From NCBI RefSeq assembly GCF_945957525.1, contig NZ_CAMFLA010000001.1:288813-352812 (forward strand): DNA of 64,000 nt, written 5' to 3'. This DNA comes from an uncultured Aquitalea sp. (GTDB lineage: Bacteria; Pseudomonadota; Gammaproteobacteria; Burkholderiales; Chromobacteriaceae). Made by a program: the position numbers and the translations under genes. Of this stretch, positions 29,079 to 41,306 are shown one piece after another. Position 1 is the first letter of the stretch. The number at the start of each line of letters is the position of its first letter. The notes beneath the pieces are model-generated. The model worked only from the letters and a program-made list of their open reading frames with translations. It was not told the DNA's origin and searched no databases.

Positions 29079-29375
29079 TTACTTTTTCTTCTTCTTGAAC
29101 ATGTCCAGCATGCGCTGGGTCACCATGAAACCGCCGAAGATATTGATGCTGGCGAGAAAAATCCCCAGCGTGCCCAGTACCGACGTCAGCGTGATTTCGC
29201 TGCCGTTGATATCCACCACCTGCAGCATGGCGCCGACGATGATGATGCCGGAAATGGCGTTGGTCACCGCCATCAGCGGCGTGTGCAGGGCGGGCGTGAC
29301 GTTCCACACCACGTGGTAGCCGACGAAAACGGCCAGCACGAAGATGGTGAGACTGGTAATGAACGGATCGACCAT
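29079..29375 (-). CDS. pntAB: NAD(P) transhydrogenase subunit alpha part 2
   Basis: A 98-aa membrane segment carrying about three helices ([20 protein letters not shown] and two more), equal to the C-terminal part of the single-chain PntA of E. coli. The split into a soluble NAD(H) part and this piece is the normal form in many alpha- and betaproteobacteria, not a frameshift. The basic tail [10 protein letters not shown] ends 9 nt before pntB. Confidence 0.92.
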   Translation of the reverse strand: MVDPFITSLTIFVLAVFVGYHVVWNVTPALHTPLMAVTNAISGIIIVGAMLQVVDINGSEITLTSVLGTLGIFLASINIFGGFMVTQRMLDMFKKKKK

Positions 29376-29387
29376 CTCGGTTCTCCT

Positions 29388-30509
29388 TTAGTTGGCCGAA
29401 GGGAAGCGCACCTGACCCTGATGGGTTACCAGCGTGGCCGCCAGCAGGTCGTCTTCCAGATTGAGGTTGAAGCCTTCCTTGCTCAGCATCAGCGAGAGGA
29501 AAGTCAGCAGGTTGCGCGCGTACAGGCTGGAGGCGTCGGCCGCCAGTTCGCCCGGCAGATTGAACTGGCCCACCACCGTCACGTGGTTGGCGGTTACCAC
29601 CACCTCGCCCGGCTGCGTCAGTTCACAGTTGCCGCCGGCTTCCGCCGCGATGTCGATGATCACCGAGCCCGGCTTCATCGCCGCCACCACGTCGGCACCA
29701 ATCAGCGTCGGCGCTTTCTTGCCCGGAATCAGGGCGGTGGTGATGATGATGTCGGCGGCGCGGGCATGCTTGGTCACCAGCTCGGCCTGACGACGCTTGT
29801 AGTCGTCGGACATTTCGCGGGCGTAGATGCCGTCGTTGGCCGCTTTCTCTTCATCCGTCATCGGCACTTCAATGAATTTGGCGCCCAGCGACTCCACCTG
29901 CTCCTTGGTGGACGGACGCACATCGGTGGCTTCCACTACCGCGCCCAGACGCTTGGCCGTGGCAATGGCCTGCAAACCGGCCACCCCTACCCCCATGATC
30001 AGCACCTTGGCCGGTTTCACCGTACCGGCGGCGGTCATCAGCATGGGCATGAAGCGCGGGTAGTAGTGCGTGGCCAGCAGCACGGCCTTGTAACCGGCAA
30101 TGTTGTTCTGGCTGGACAGCACGTCCATGCTTTGCGCGCGCGTAGTGCGCGGCAGCAGCTCCATGGCGAAGGCCGATACGTTGCGGGCCGCCAATTGCGG
30201 GAAGGTGGCGTTCTGGTACGGAGCCAGCTGGCCGATCAGCACCGCGCCGGGCTTCAGCTCGGCAATGCCGGCCTCGTCCAGCGGGCGCACGCTCAGCACG
30301 ATGTCGGCCGCGGCCAGCGCTTCGGCGCGGCTGGCGGCCAGGCTGGCGCCGGCTTCCTGATAAGCGGGGTCCAGCACGCCGGCGTACTGCCCTGCGCCCT
30401 GTTCCACCACCACGGTGTGGCCCATGGCGACCAGTTTTTTCACCGTTTCCGGTGTGGCCGCCACGCGCTTTTCACCTGCCAGCCTTTCGGCCGGGACAGC
30501 AATCTGCAT
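29388..30509 (-). CDS. pntAA: NAD(P) transhydrogenase subunit alpha part 1
   Basis: Soluble NAD(H)-binding subunit, 373 aa, related to alanine dehydrogenase. Landmarks are MQIAVPAERLAGEKRVAATP, SSQNNIAGYKAVLLA, the dinucleotide fold VLIMGVGVAGLQAIATAKRLGA and RPSTKEQVESLGAKFIEV. The start at 30509 has AGGAGA upstream; the longer open frame lies in the promoter. It ends 12 nt before pntAB. The gene end contains CTTCGGCCAAC, read as PSAN. Confidence 0.94.
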   Translation of the reverse strand: MQIAVPAERLAGEKRVAATPETVKKLVAMGHTVVVEQGAGQYAGVLDPAYQEAGASLAASRAEALAAADIVLSVRPLDEAGIAELKPGAVLIGQLAPYQNATFPQLAARNVSAFAMELLPRTTRAQSMDVLSSQNNIAGYKAVLLATHYYPRFMPMLMTAAGTVKPAKVLIMGVGVAGLQAIATAKRLGAVVEATDVRPSTKEQVESLGAKFIEVPMTDEEKAANDGIYAREMSDDYKRRQAELVTKHARAADIIITTALIPGKKAPTLIGADVVAAMKPGSVIIDIAAEAGGNCELTQPGEVVVTANHVTVVGQFNLPGELAADASSLYARNLLTFLSLMLSKEGFNLNLEDDLLAATLVTHQGQVRFPSAN

Positions 30510-31017
30510 GGTCAAGATCTCCTGCAATGGGTATGTCGAAAAAGAAAGCTCTGAGATAGCTAACGCCCGTGCGAGGCCGATTCGAACGAGCGTTTGAATT
30601 CTATTAAAAACACGACTGTTGATTTTGCGCAATACTTTTACGGAATTGCGACACTTGTCTATCGTATACCGTCGGACAATCCCGGCGGGAAAGGGCCAGA
30701 TACTAGGCAGTCCTGCCGTGCAGGCTTGTGACCCAGATCAGACCGCAAGCAGGCTGCGCCTGCATGACAGCGACCCGTTCTTATGTTTTTTTGCCCGGCA
30801 GGGCAGAGGAGTCGGCTGTTGCGTCGCAGCAATAGTCTGATGACACTACCCCTTGGCCGCCGGCCTTGTAAAGCAGGGTTAACGATTAGTCGGCATGAAT
30901 GGGGGGAAACCCCTGCAAGCCAAGCCTGGCAAGGGTTTGACGGGGTGAAAGCCGGCTTTCCGGCTGGTGGTCATTTGGAAAAGGCGCTTGGCGGATTCGC
31001 AACAGGCGCTTACGGGT
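30510..31017. other. 508-nt gap between pntAA and the binding-protein gene
   Basis: No gene is supported. The part next to pntAA (30510-30680) is AT-rich and should hold its promoter. A short hairpin AGCCGG-CTTT-CCGGCT is at 30954-30969, near the end of the facing minus-strand gene. No RNA gene was recognised. Confidence 0.4.
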
Positions 31018-31770
31018 TCAAGGACGACGCAAAGTCACGCCCAGCAAGCGATTGACGCTGCCATCCTTCACCATCGCGCGCAGGGCGGCGCAAACGCGGG
31101 CGCGTTCGGTTTGCCAGGGTGAACGGCGCGACAGGCCCAGTTGCCTTTCGTCCACACCATCCAGCAGCAAAGGTTGCTGCTTCAGCAGCCCCTGCCAGCC
31201 GCCGCGCGCCACCAGCGCCTCGCCGTGCTGGCGGTTGATGATGATGGCGTCTACCCGGCCGGCCAGCAGCTTGTTGAAATTGGAATGGATATTGGGCGCA
31301 GGCTCGCGCAACAGACGGGCGTCCGCGTCAAAGCGCGGCTGGTATTTCACCCCTTCCACCACCCCTAGCACCAGGCCGTAGAGATCCTCATAGCGCGTCA
31401 CCTTGCGTGGGTCTGCGACGCGCGTATACACCACCAAGGGATTGGCCGGCGCGTAAGCCGGCGACAGGTAGTCGATGTAGGCGGCCCGGTCTGGCGAACT
31501 ACGCACGCCGATCACCACGTCTGCCCGCCCCTGTTCCATGGCTTGCAGGCAGCGTTGGATGGGGCAATGCAGAAAGAGGAGCGGTGCGTTCAGTCGCTGC
31601 GCCAGCTCGCGGACAATGTCCACGTACGGACCGGCCGGCTCGCCGCGCGAGTCCAGCGTTTTCCAGGGCGGAAAGGTGTTGAAGGCCAGAATAAGCGGCC
31701 GCCCGGCAGCTTCGGCCAACAGGGGCGAAGCCAACAAGGCCAGCAATAGCAGCAAGCGTGGCAGGGTCAC
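31018..31770 (-). CDS. Periplasmic solute-binding protein, family 3-like
   Basis: A 250-aa exported protein. The signal peptide MTLPRLLLLLALLASPLLAEA is followed by a PBP family 3 domain: LILAFNTFPPWKTLDSRGEP, GPYVDIVRELAQRLNA, RADVVIGVRSSPDRAAYIDY and LLAGRVDAIIINRQHGEAL. No transporter genes are adjacent, so it may be an orphan receptor or a sensor-like protein. The ligand is unknown, though amino acids are usual for the fold. A CTTCGGCCAAC word lies at the signal peptide end (31709), encoding LLAEAAG. Confidence 0.78.
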   Translation of the reverse strand: MTLPRLLLLLALLASPLLAEAAGRPLILAFNTFPPWKTLDSRGEPAGPYVDIVRELAQRLNAPLLFLHCPIQRCLQAMEQGRADVVIGVRSSPDRAAYIDYLSPAYAPANPLVVYTRVADPRKVTRYEDLYGLVLGVVEGVKYQPRFDADARLLREPAPNIHSNFNKLLAGRVDAIIINRQHGEALVARGGWQGLLKQQPLLLDGVDERQLGLSRRSPWQTERARVCAALRAMVKDGSVNRLLGVTLRRP

Positions 31771-31948
31771 GGTCAGGGTGAAATTTTAAGTATTTTCACG
31801 AATCCTACCCGCTCTCGGCCCAACATGCTGAAGAATGTTCCTGGCGATGCTTGCAAGGGCTCTGCGGCGCGCAGCAGAGCGGGCTGCGCGGTCCCTGTCC
31901 GCCACAACTCGGCAGAACCAGCCAACTGGCTCTCACGACGCCGACAAG

Positions 31949-31975
31949 CAAAAACCCCGCGTTGCGGGGCTTTTG
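31949..31975 (-). terminator. Terminator after mnmE
   Basis: A stem AAGCCCCGC/GCGGGG with a loop of about 4 nt reads into a T-run on the minus strand, about 20 nt after the mnmE stop. Confidence 0.83.
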
Positions 31976-31980
31976 GTTAA

Positions 31981-31992
31981 GGTTGGCCGAAA
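31981..31992 (+). repeat. Intergenic GGTTGGCCGAA word
   Basis: GGTTGGCCGAAA lies between the mnmE stop and its terminator. It is a 9-base core copy (A in place of the last G). Confidence 0.6.
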
Positions 31993-31995
31993 GGC

Positions 31996-33348
31996 TCACT
32001 TTCCAATGCAAAAGCGGCTGAAGATCACGCCAAGCAGGTCGTCCGGGGTGAATTCACCCGTGATTTCCGACAGCGAGTTCTGCGCGGATCGCAGCTCTTC
32101 AGCGAAAATCTCCACTTGTTCCCATAAAATTTCCGCAGCTTCCATGTGCTCCGCCGCACGGCGGATGGCGTCCAGATGGCGTTCGCGCGCCAGGTACACG
32201 CCTTCGCTGTCGCCGCTGTAGCCAATCAGCTCCAAGAGACGGCCTTTGAGCAGATCCACCCCCTCATGGGTGCGGGCGGACAGGCGCACCACGGTATGGC
32301 CGGCCTCTTCCGTCAGGCTCGGCGCTTCGCCGGTAAGGTCGGTCTTGTTGTAGACGAACAGTCGCGGCAGACGCTCCGGCAGGCGGGACAGAATGGCCTC
32401 CACTCCGGCGGTGACGCCATCGCGGCTATCCACCAGCACCAGTGCCACATCGGCGCGCTCAATTGCTTGCCAGGTACGCTCGATGCCGATCTTTTCCACG
32501 ACGTCTTCGGTTTCCCGCAGACCGGCGGTATCTATCACGTGCACCGGCACGCCGTCGATGACGATCTCCTCGCGCACCGTGTCGCGGGTGGTGCCGGCGA
32601 TATCGGTGACGATGGCCACATCGTCGCCCGCCAGCGCATTCATCAATGAAGACTTGCCCACATTGGGCTGGCCCACCAGCACCACATGCATGCCTTCGCG
32701 CAGGATGGCGCCCTGCCGGGCGGTGGACTGCACCCGCACCAACTGGCCGCGCAGACGTTGCAGTTTGCCCAGCGCGTCGGCCTGCTGCAGGAAGTCGATT
32801 TCCTCATCGGGAAAGTCCAGCGTCGCCTCCACCAGCATGCGTAGGGTGATGAGGTCGTCCACCAGCTGGTGGATCTCATGCGAGAACGCGCCCTTGAGCG
32901 ATTTGAGCGCGCTGCGGGCGGCGGTTTCGCTGCTGGCGTCGATCAGGTCGGCCACGCTTTCCGCTTGCGCCAGGTCCATCTTGTCGTTGAGAAAGGCGCG
33001 ACGGGAGAACTCGCCCGGCTCCGCCAACCTGGCGCCCAGTGCCAGACAGCGCGCCAGCAGCATCTTCATCACCACCGGGCCGCCGTGACCCTGCAGCTCC
33101 AGCACGTCTTCGCCGGTAAAGCTGTTGGGGCCGGGAAAATACAACAGCAGGCCGTTGTCGATGGGCTGCCCCGCGGCATCAAGAAAATCGCTATACAGCG
33201 CATAGCGCGGGCGCGGGGTTTTGCCGCCGGTCAGCGCTTCGGCAAACGGCAGCAACTGGCGGCCGGAAACGCGGATGACGCCAACGCCGCCCCGGCCGGG
33301 GGCAGTGGCGATGGCGCAGATGGTGGCGGGGACGTAGGCGGTGCGCAT
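31996..33348 (-). CDS. mnmE: tRNA modification GTPase MnmE
   Basis: A 450-aa GTPase that, with MnmG, makes the 5-carboxymethylaminomethyl group at U34 of tRNAs. The N-terminal folate-binding domain ([21 protein letters not shown]) and helical region ([19 protein letters not shown]) flank a G domain with [30 protein letters not shown] and NKTD. The C terminus CIGK carries the catalytic Cys. It is the last gene of the rpmH-rnpA-yidD-yidC-mnmE set found next to dnaA in many bacteria. Confidence 0.96.
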   Translation of the reverse strand: MRTAYVPATICAIATAPGRGGVGVIRVSGRQLLPFAEALTGGKTPRPRYALYSDFLDAAGQPIDNGLLLYFPGPNSFTGEDVLELQGHGGPVVMKMLLARCLALGARLAEPGEFSRRAFLNDKMDLAQAESVADLIDASSETAARSALKSLKGAFSHEIHQLVDDLITLRMLVEATLDFPDEEIDFLQQADALGKLQRLRGQLVRVQSTARQGAILREGMHVVLVGQPNVGKSSLMNALAGDDVAIVTDIAGTTRDTVREEIVIDGVPVHVIDTAGLRETEDVVEKIGIERTWQAIERADVALVLVDSRDGVTAGVEAILSRLPERLPRLFVYNKTDLTGEAPSLTEEAGHTVVRLSARTHEGVDLLKGRLLELIGYSGDSEGVYLARERHLDAIRRAAEHMEAAEILWEQVEIFAEELRSAQNSLSEITGEFTPDDLLGVIFSRFCIGK

Positions 33349-33372
33349 GGCGGAATTCCTTGCAAGCCATCA

Positions 33373-33384
33373 GGTTGGCCGAAA
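33373..33384 (+). repeat. Intergenic GGTTGGCCGAA word
   Basis: GGTTGGCCGAAA lies between yidC and mnmE, with the same flanks (AGG before, AAGG after) as the copy at 31981. Confidence 0.6.
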
Positions 33385-33439
33385 GGGCCGGCAATCAGCC
33401 GTTTCGGTCAGCCTGCGGCGAATGTTTCACTCTATCAGG

Positions 33440-33471
33440 AAAAAAAGCCCGACCAGAGGCCGGGCTTTTTC
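33440..33471 (-). terminator. Terminator after yidC
   Basis: A stem AAAAAGCCCG/CGGGCTTTTT with a short AT/G loop lies 18 nt after the yidC stop and reads into T-rich sequence on the minus strand. It suggests that mnmE has its own promoter. Confidence 0.82.
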
Positions 33472-33488
33472 TGGCGCTGCGGTCCGGA

Positions 33489-35135
33489 TCAGGACTGCAG
33501 GGCGGCTTTCTTGCTGTGCTCGATGCTGCGGTTGATGTACCACTGCTGCGCGATGGACAGCACGTTGTTCACCACGTAGTACAGCACCAGACCGGACGGG
33601 AAGAAGAAGAACATGGCGGAGAAGGCCAGCGGCATGATCTTCATCATCTTCGCCTGCATCGGGTCGGTCGGCGGCGGGTTCAGGAAGGTTTGCAGGAACA
33701 TGGTGGCAGCCATGATCACCGGCAGGATGTAGTACGGGTCCGGACGGGCCAGATCGTGGTACCACAAAATCCACGGCGCCTGACGCAGCTCCACCGACGC
33801 CAGCAGCGCCCAGTAAAGACCGATGAACACCGGAATCTGGATCAGCATGGGCAGACAGCCGCCCAGCGGATTCACCTTCTCGGTCTTGTACATCTCCATC
33901 ACGGCTTGCTGGAACTTCATGCGATCGTCGCCGTGCTGCTCCTTCAGACGCTCCAGACGCGGCGCCAGCGCCTTCATCTTGGCCATGGAACGGTAGGAAG
34001 CGGCGGTCAGCGGATAGAACACGGCCTTCACGGTAAGCGTGAGCAGCACGATCGCCCAGCCCCAGTTCTGCACCAACGCATGCAGCTTGGTCAGCAGCCA
34101 GAACAACGGCGAGGCAAAGATGTGGAACATGCCGAAGTCCTTGGCGTATTCCATGCCGTCAGCCACCTTGCTGATCACGTCGTACTCTTCCGGGCCGGCA
34201 AACAACGGCACGGTGATGGACGCGGACTGACCCGGGTTGATGGTTTTCAGATCGACAGTGGCGGCGGCGGAGTAAAGACCGTTGTTGGCCTTCAGCTCGA
34301 AGCGGCAGGATTTGTCATCCTTGCACACGCTCTGACCGTTCAGCGGCTTCATGATCCAGGCAGTCATGAAGTAGTGCTGGATCATGGAAACCCATCCGTC
34401 GGTGGCGGTCTTGGCGTAATCGCCCTTGCCCTTGTCCAGATCGCCGAAATCGACCTTCTGGAACTTGTGCTCGGTGGTGTACACGGCCGGGCCGGTGAAG
34501 GTGTGCGCAAAGCGGCCTTCGCCTTCCGGCGCCTTGCCGTCGCGCAACAGACGATAGTAAGCGGTGGGCGCCAGCGGGGCGTTGCCGCCGTTGGTGATGT
34601 CGTAGCGCACGCCGATATCGTAGCTGCCCTTCTTGAAGATGTAAGTCTTGCTCACCTTCACGCCGTTGGCTTCAGGCGCGGTCAGTTTCACTTCCACCTT
34701 GTCGCCGTCCAGCGCATAGCTGGTTTTCTCGGCGGTGAACACGGTTTTGTGCGTCGGCAGCGCCGGGTTGCTGGCGGCCACCAGACCAGTTTGCGCCACA
34801 TAGACGCGACCGTTCTTGTCGGTCAGCAGGGCAAACGGCTGCTTGCTGTCGGTAGCGGAATCGTGTTTCAGCAGTTCCAGCTGACGCAAATCACCACCGG
34901 TGGTGTCGATCTCGGCCTTTAGCACATCGGTGTTGACGGTGATGCGTTGACCGGCGCTCAGCTTGGCGGCGTCCGCCGGCTGGGCGGGGGCCGCATTGCC
35001 TGCAGCGGGCACACTCGTCTGGGCGGATTGGGTGTGCGCCGCCTGCGGAGCAGGCTTGGGCATGAAGTATTCCTGCCACAACAGCAGGATGCCCATGGAC
35101 AGCACGATGAAGATTATGAGTCGCTTGGAATCCAT
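33489..35135 (-). CDS. yidC: Membrane protein insertase YidC
   Basis: Inserts proteins into the inner membrane with or without SecYEG, 548 aa. There is an N-terminal anchor ([18 protein letters not shown]), a Pro/Ala-rich linker, a large periplasmic beta domain (residues about 60-340), then the conserved core [40 protein letters not shown] and [19 protein letters not shown]. The C terminus is basic. It starts 18 nt after yidD. Confidence 0.96.
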   Translation of the reverse strand: MDSKRLIIFIVLSMGILLLWQEYFMPKPAPQAAHTQSAQTSVPAAGNAAPAQPADAAKLSAGQRITVNTDVLKAEIDTTGGDLRQLELLKHDSATDSKQPFALLTDKNGRVYVAQTGLVAASNPALPTHKTVFTAEKTSYALDGDKVEVKLTAPEANGVKVSKTYIFKKGSYDIGVRYDITNGGNAPLAPTAYYRLLRDGKAPEGEGRFAHTFTGPAVYTTEHKFQKVDFGDLDKGKGDYAKTATDGWVSMIQHYFMTAWIMKPLNGQSVCKDDKSCRFELKANNGLYSAAATVDLKTINPGQSASITVPLFAGPEEYDVISKVADGMEYAKDFGMFHIFASPLFWLLTKLHALVQNWGWAIVLLTLTVKAVFYPLTAASYRSMAKMKALAPRLERLKEQHGDDRMKFQQAVMEMYKTEKVNPLGGCLPMLIQIPVFIGLYWALLASVELRQAPWILWYHDLARPDPYYILPVIMAATMFLQTFLNPPPTDPMQAKMMKIMPLAFSAMFFFFPSGLVLYYVVNNVLSIAQQWYINRSIEHSKKAALQS

Positions 35136-35153
35136 CTCTCGATACCGGAAAGT

Positions 35154-35363
35154 TCAGGGAACCGGGTCATAACCGCTGCCGCCCCAAGGGTGGCAGCGCC
35201 CGATGCGTTTGATCGCCAGATAGCCGCCCTTGAGGGCGCCATGTTTCTTCACCGCCTCGATCGCGTAACTGGAGCAGGTTGGCGCAAAGCGGCAACGCGG
35301 CGCCAGCCATGGGCTGATGGCCAGTTGGTAAAAACGGATCAGGAGGATGAAGAGGCGTGACAT
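35154..35363 (-). CDS. yidD: Membrane protein insertion factor YidD
   Basis: A 69-aa membrane-associated protein ([20 protein letters not shown], then [16 protein letters not shown] and [15 protein letters not shown]) of the YidD family, thought to help YidC-dependent insertion. It overlaps the end of rnpA by 25 nt, as is common. Confidence 0.94.
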   Translation of the reverse strand: MSRLFILLIRFYQLAISPWLAPRCRFAPTCSSYAIEAVKKHGALKGGYLAIKRIGRCHPWGGSGYDPVP

Positions 35364-35704
35364 CGTGCCAGTTTAACAAACAGAGCAGACAAAGCGGTGA
35401 CAGCTTCAGCGCGGTTTGCCCTGGTGAAAGATTGTCGCGCCCGGACAACAAAATCCAGGGGCGGCAAGGTGGACTGGTTGAGGCGGAACCACTCGCGCAC
35501 AGTGCGCTTGATGTAATTGCGGCGCACGGCGCGCTTGTGGACCTTCTTGCCTACCACCAGCCCTACTCGGGCATGAGCCAAGCCGTTTGGCCGGGCGTAC
35601 ACCTGAAACAGCGCGTTGCTGCGCGCCTGCCGCAAACTAAAAACGGATGAAAATTCATCCGTTTTTAACAGCCGGTGCGCACGGCGAAAGGGATAAGTCG
35701 GCAA
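35339..35704 (-). CDS. rnpA: Ribonuclease P protein component
   Basis: Protein subunit that assists the RNase P ribozyme in tRNA 5' processing, 121 aa. Recognised by [46 protein letters not shown] and [11 protein letters not shown]. No ATG or GTG lies between the end of rpmH and the conserved start, so I place the start at a TTG at 35704-35702 ([10 protein letters not shown]), 4 nt after the rpmH stop. An ATG at 35767 would lie within rpmH and is unlikely. No strong ribosome site is seen, so translation may be coupled to rpmH. Confidence 0.85.
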   Translation of the reverse strand: MPTYPFRRAHRLLKTDEFSSVFSLRQARSNALFQVYARPNGLAHARVGLVVGKKVHKRAVRRNYIKRTVREWFRLNQSTLPPLDFVVRARQSFTRANRAEAVTALSALFVKLARCHASSSS

Positions 35705-35708
35705 GGAC

Positions 35709-35843
35709 TTATACGGCCAGACGCTTGCGGCCCTTGGCGCGACGAGCGGCGATAACGGCGCGGCCACCGCGGGTCTTCATGCGAACGAGGAAGCCGTGAG
35801 TGCGCTTGCGACGGGTGGTGGAAGGCTGGTAAGTACGCTTCAT
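35709..35843 (-). CDS. rpmH: Ribosomal protein L34
   Basis: A 44-aa basic protein, [20 protein letters not shown] and onward, ending GRKRLAV; it matches L34 throughout. The ATG is at 35843-35841. It is the first gene of the minus-strand set leading away from dnaA and has a strong promoter. Confidence 0.97.
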   Translation of the reverse strand: MKRTYQPSTTRRKRTHGFLVRMKTRGGRAVIAARRAKGRKRLAV

Positions 35844-35882
35844 GATAAAGAATTCCTGTTTCGAAACGGAAATAAACGCGTG

Positions 35883-35911
35883 ATTTCACAGGAAACCATC
35901 GCTTTTGTCAA
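35883..35911 (-). promoter_or_regulatory. rpmH promoter
   Basis: On the minus strand, a perfect -35 TTGACA (35911-35906) and a -10 TGAAAT (35888-35883) are separated by 17 bp. The transcript would start about 35 nt before the rpmH ATG. Confidence 0.75.
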
Positions 35912-35931
35912 TGCCAAATTTTTCCCCCACC

Positions 35932-35940
35932 TGTGGATAA
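35932..35940 (-). promoter_or_regulatory. DnaA box upstream of dnaA
   Basis: TGTGGATAA is a perfect complement of the DnaA box TTATCCACA. It lies 17 nt before a possible dnaA -10, TAGAAT at 35957-35962, which fits autoregulation. Only this one strong box was found in the 350-nt rpmH-dnaA gap, so a full oriC is not claimed. Confidence 0.7.
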
Positions 35941-36195
35941 CTTTGGCGAAAACCGTTAGAATGTCGAAACTTATCGCACCCCACCCGCTGCGTAATAAAT
36001 GAACGAAGGGCCTACCCCCACCAGGCCCGATGCGCGACAGCAGGGCGGTGCAACCCTTGCCAGCTGAACACACGCCTGCCGGCCGGCAGCGCCCGCCTCC
36101 CTGTATATCAAGGATGCGGCCACCGCGCCGACAGGCCCTTCCCGCCGCCAGCCACAACCCGCCGGCGGGCTTTTGCTTTTACTTGCGTGCACTTA

Positions 36196-37599
36196 ATGAC
36201 TGAACTGGATCAATTCTGGCCCGCCTGCCTCGCTCGTCTGGAGGCTGAACTGTCTTCACAGCAGTTCAACACCTGGATCAAGCCGCTGGCGGCCGAAGCC
36301 ACCGACGAAGGCATCGCCCTGTTCGCGCCCAACCGCTTCATCATGCAGTTCATCAAGGATCGCTTCCTTGGCCGCATCGAAGAACTGGCGGTGGAGCTGG
36401 TGGGCGAAACCCCGGTGGAACTGCGCCTGGGCGCGCCGGCGAACAAACCCGTCGCCGTGGCCCCCGCCGCCGTGCCGGCTGGCCGCAAACCCGCGACCAA
36501 CGCCAAACCGGCAGCCAGCGACGCGCCCAGCCCGGCCAAGCAAGCCGCGGTGAAAGCCATTGGCGGCAGTCACGAAAGCACGCGCCTCAACCCGTCCTTC
36601 ACCTTTGAAACGCTGGTTACCGGCAAAGGCAACCAGCTGGCGCGCGCCGCCGCCATGCAGATTGCCGAAAACCCCGGCGATCAGGCCTACAACCCGCTGT
36701 TTGTGTATGGCGGCGTCGGCTTGGGTAAAACCCACTTGATCCAGGCCATCGGCAACCACGTATTTCAAAAGAACCCGCAAGCCAAGATTCGCTACATTCA
36801 CGCCGAACGCTATGTGGCCGACATCATGCGCGCCTACCAGCACAAGGCGTTTGACGAATTCAAGCGCTACTACCACTCGCTGGACCTGCTGCTGATCGAC
36901 GACATCCAGTTCTTCGCCGGCAAGAACCGCACGCAGGAAGAATTTTTCTACGCCTTCAACGCGCTGATAGAGGGCGGCAAGCAAGTCATCATGACCTGCG
37001 ACACCTACCCCAAGCAGATTGAAGGCATGGAAGAGCGCCTGATCTCACGCTTCTCCTGGGGCCTGACCGTTGAAATCCAGCCGCCGGAGCTAGAAATGCG
37101 CGTGGCGATCCTGATGAAAAAGGCCGAGGCCGACAGCATCAAACTGGACCACACCGTAGCCTTCTTCATTGCCCAGAACGTGCGCTCCAACGTGCGCGAG
37201 CTGGAAGGCGCGCTCAAGCGCGTGGTGGCCTACGCCCGCTTCACCAACCAGAGCATCACGCTCGAACTGGTGAAAGAAGCGCTGAAAGACATCCTAGCCG
37301 CCGGCAACCGTCAGGTTACCGTGGACGCCATCCAGAAAACGGTGGCGGAGTACTACAAGATCAAGCTGTCGGACATGCACAGCAAAAAGCGCAGCCGCGA
37401 CATCGCCCGACCGCGCCAGGTGGCCATGGCGCTGGCCAAGGAGCTTACCCAGCTTTCCTTGCCCAATATCGGCGACGCCTTTGGCGGCCGCGACCACACC
37501 ACCGTGCTGCACGCCTGCAAAACCATTGCCGAGATGCGCGGCAGTGACGCCGACATGGCACACGATTACGATACGCTGCTATCCATGCTGCGTAACTGA
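36196..37599 (+). CDS. dnaA: Chromosomal replication initiator DnaA
   Basis: Initiator ATPase that melts oriC, 467 aa. Domain I (residues about 1-80: [21 protein letters not shown]) is followed by an Ala/Pro linker. The AAA+ core has Walker [10 protein letters not shown] at 172-180, Walker [11 protein letters not shown] near 230 and sensor [14 protein letters not shown]. The C-terminal DNA-binding domain has the signature [15 protein letters not shown]. The ATG at 36196 is preferred to a GTG three codons upstream. Confidence 0.97.
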   Translation: MTELDQFWPACLARLEAELSSQQFNTWIKPLAAEATDEGIALFAPNRFIMQFIKDRFLGRIEELAVELVGETPVELRLGAPANKPVAVAPAAVPAGRKPATNAKPAASDAPSPAKQAAVKAIGGSHESTRLNPSFTFETLVTGKGNQLARAAAMQIAENPGDQAYNPLFVYGGVGLGKTHLIQAIGNHVFQKNPQAKIRYIHAERYVADIMRAYQHKAFDEFKRYYHSLDLLLIDDIQFFAGKNRTQEEFFYAFNALIEGGKQVIMTCDTYPKQIEGMEERLISRFSWGLTVEIQPPELEMRVAILMKKAEADSIKLDHTVAFFIAQNVRSNVRELEGALKRVVAYARFTNQSITLELVKEALKDILAAGNRQVTVDAIQKTVAEYYKIKLSDMHSKKRSRDIARPRQVAMALAKELTQLSLPNIGDAFGGRDHTTVLHACKTIAEMRGSDADMAHDYDTLLSMLRN

Positions 37600-37640
37600 A
37601 ACACCAACACTGACTCTGGACACATTCGGGAGCCCGAAAC

Positions 37641-38747
37641 ATGCTGATCCTGCAAGCCGAACGCGACGCCCTTCTGAAGCCCCTGCTGGCTGTGACCGGC
37701 ATCGTCGAACGACGCCACACCCTGCCCATTCTTTCCAATGTGCTTATTGAAAAGAAAGGCGGGCAGGTAGGCTTCCTGGCCACCGATCTGGAAATCCAGA
37801 TCACCACCGCCAGCGCCGACGAACTGCCGGGCGAGGACTTCCGTCTGACCACCTCGGCCAAAAAGCTGCAAGACATCCTGCGCGCCATTCCGGACAAGGC
37901 CACCGTCACGCTGGAACAGCTGGACGGCCGCCTCACCCTCAAGGCCGGCAAGAGCCGCTTCAACCTGCAAACCCTGCCGGCGGAAGACTTCCCGCTGCTG
38001 TCCGTGGGCAACGCCTCCGACGCCAGCCTTACCCTGCCGCAGCGCGAACTCAAGCGCCTGATCTCCCAGGTGCAATACGCCATGGCCGTGCAGGACATCC
38101 GCTACTACCTCAACGGCTTGCTGATGCAAACCGACGGCAACCAGGTAAAACTGATCGCCACCGACGGCCACCGCCTGGCCTTCGCCAGCGCCGATGTGAC
38201 GGACGCCCTGCCCAAGGCCGAAGTGATCCTGCCGCGCAAAACCATCCTGGAGCTGTACAAACTGCTGCAGGACAGCGATGACGAAATCCGCATCGAACTC
38301 CTGGCCAACCAGGTGCGTTTCAGCTTCGGCTCCACCGTCATCATCAGCAAAGTGGTGGACGGCAAGTTCCCGGACTACAACCGCGTCATCCCGCTGGACA
38401 ACGACAAGATCTTCCTCATCGAACGCCTGAACTTCCTGCACGCCCTGCAGCGCGCAGCCATTCTGGCCAACGAAAAATTCCGCGGCGTGCGGCTGGTGCT
38501 GGCCCCGGGCAAAATGTCCATCCTCTGCACCAACAGCGAACAGGAAGAGGCGGAAGAAGAACTGGAAATCGCCTTCCAGGGCGGCACGCTGGAAATCGGC
38601 TTCAACATCAACTACCTGCTGGACGTGCTGACCAACCTGCCGGCCGACACCCTGCAGATGGCTTTTGGCGACGCCAACCGCAGCACCCTGATCACCATCC
38701 CCGATTACGGCAACTTCAAGTACATCGTGATGCCGATGCGCATCTGA
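37641..38747 (+). CDS. dnaN: DNA polymerase III beta sliding clamp
   Basis: Ring-shaped processivity clamp, 368 aa, with three repeated clamp domains (MLILQAERDALLKPLLAVTG at the start; YIVMPMRI at the end, the usual clamp C terminus). It starts 41 nt after dnaA, in the normal dnaA-dnaN-gyrB order without recF. Confidence 0.97.
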   Translation: MLILQAERDALLKPLLAVTGIVERRHTLPILSNVLIEKKGGQVGFLATDLEIQITTASADELPGEDFRLTTSAKKLQDILRAIPDKATVTLEQLDGRLTLKAGKSRFNLQTLPAEDFPLLSVGNASDASLTLPQRELKRLISQVQYAMAVQDIRYYLNGLLMQTDGNQVKLIATDGHRLAFASADVTDALPKAEVILPRKTILELYKLLQDSDDEIRIELLANQVRFSFGSTVIISKVVDGKFPDYNRVIPLDNDKIFLIERLNFLHALQRAAILANEKFRGVRLVLAPGKMSILCTNSEQEEAEEELEIAFQGGTLEIGFNINYLLDVLTNLPADTLQMAFGDANRSTLITIPDYGNFKYIVMPMRI

Positions 38748-38754
38748 TCTGTTT

Positions 38755-38784
38755 CTTCGGCCAACATCCAGATGTTGGCCGAAG
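38755..38784. repeat. Perfect inverted pair of the repeated word between dnaN and gyrB
   Basis: CTTCGGCCAACATC and its exact complement GATGTTGGCCGAAG are separated by 2 nt, making a 14-bp stem starting 8 nt after the dnaN stop. Each arm contains the 11-mer GTTGGCCGAAG. No T-run follows, so it is a hairpin of uncertain terminator strength. Paired uptake sequences in Neisseria have the same layout. Confidence 0.85.
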
Positions 38785-38811
38785 ACGGGGGGAGCCCAGG
38801 CTCCCCGGTGA

Positions 38812-41229
<2,418 letters not shown>

Positions 41230-41232
41230 TGT

Positions 41233-41237
41233 TGTAG
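41233..41237. repeat. Left 5-bp target duplication TGTAG
   Basis: TGTAG directly precedes the TGT terminus of the transposon and matches the bases after its right end. Tn7 family elements make 5-bp duplications. Confidence 0.85.
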
Positions 41238-41243
41238 TGTTGG

Positions 41244-41306
41244 TTCGCACAGATAGTGAAAAACTTCGCACATCGGTGAAAAAAAATTCGCAGAGATGAT
41301 GAAAAA
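41244..41306 (+). repeat. Left-end TnsB-site-like direct repeats (3 copies)
   Basis: Copies are TTCGCACAGATAGTGAAAAA (41244-41263), TTCGCACATCGGTGAAAAA (41265-41283) and TTCGCAGAGATGATGAAAAA (41287-41306), spaced 21-22 bp. The same consensus recurs in inverted orientation at the right end. Confidence 0.88.

Noticed and set aside
29079..30509. Frameshifted pntA
   Set aside because: The split into two alpha-subunit genes with separate ribosome sites is normal in many alpha- and betaproteobacteria.
27609..30554. 981-codon frame opposite the transhydrogenase genes
   Set aside because: His/Gly/Gln-rich shadow; the pnt genes are unambiguous on the minus strand.
35844..36195. Calling the rpmH-dnaA gap as oriC
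   Set aside because: A single DnaA box is insufficient; recorded only as a regulatory site.
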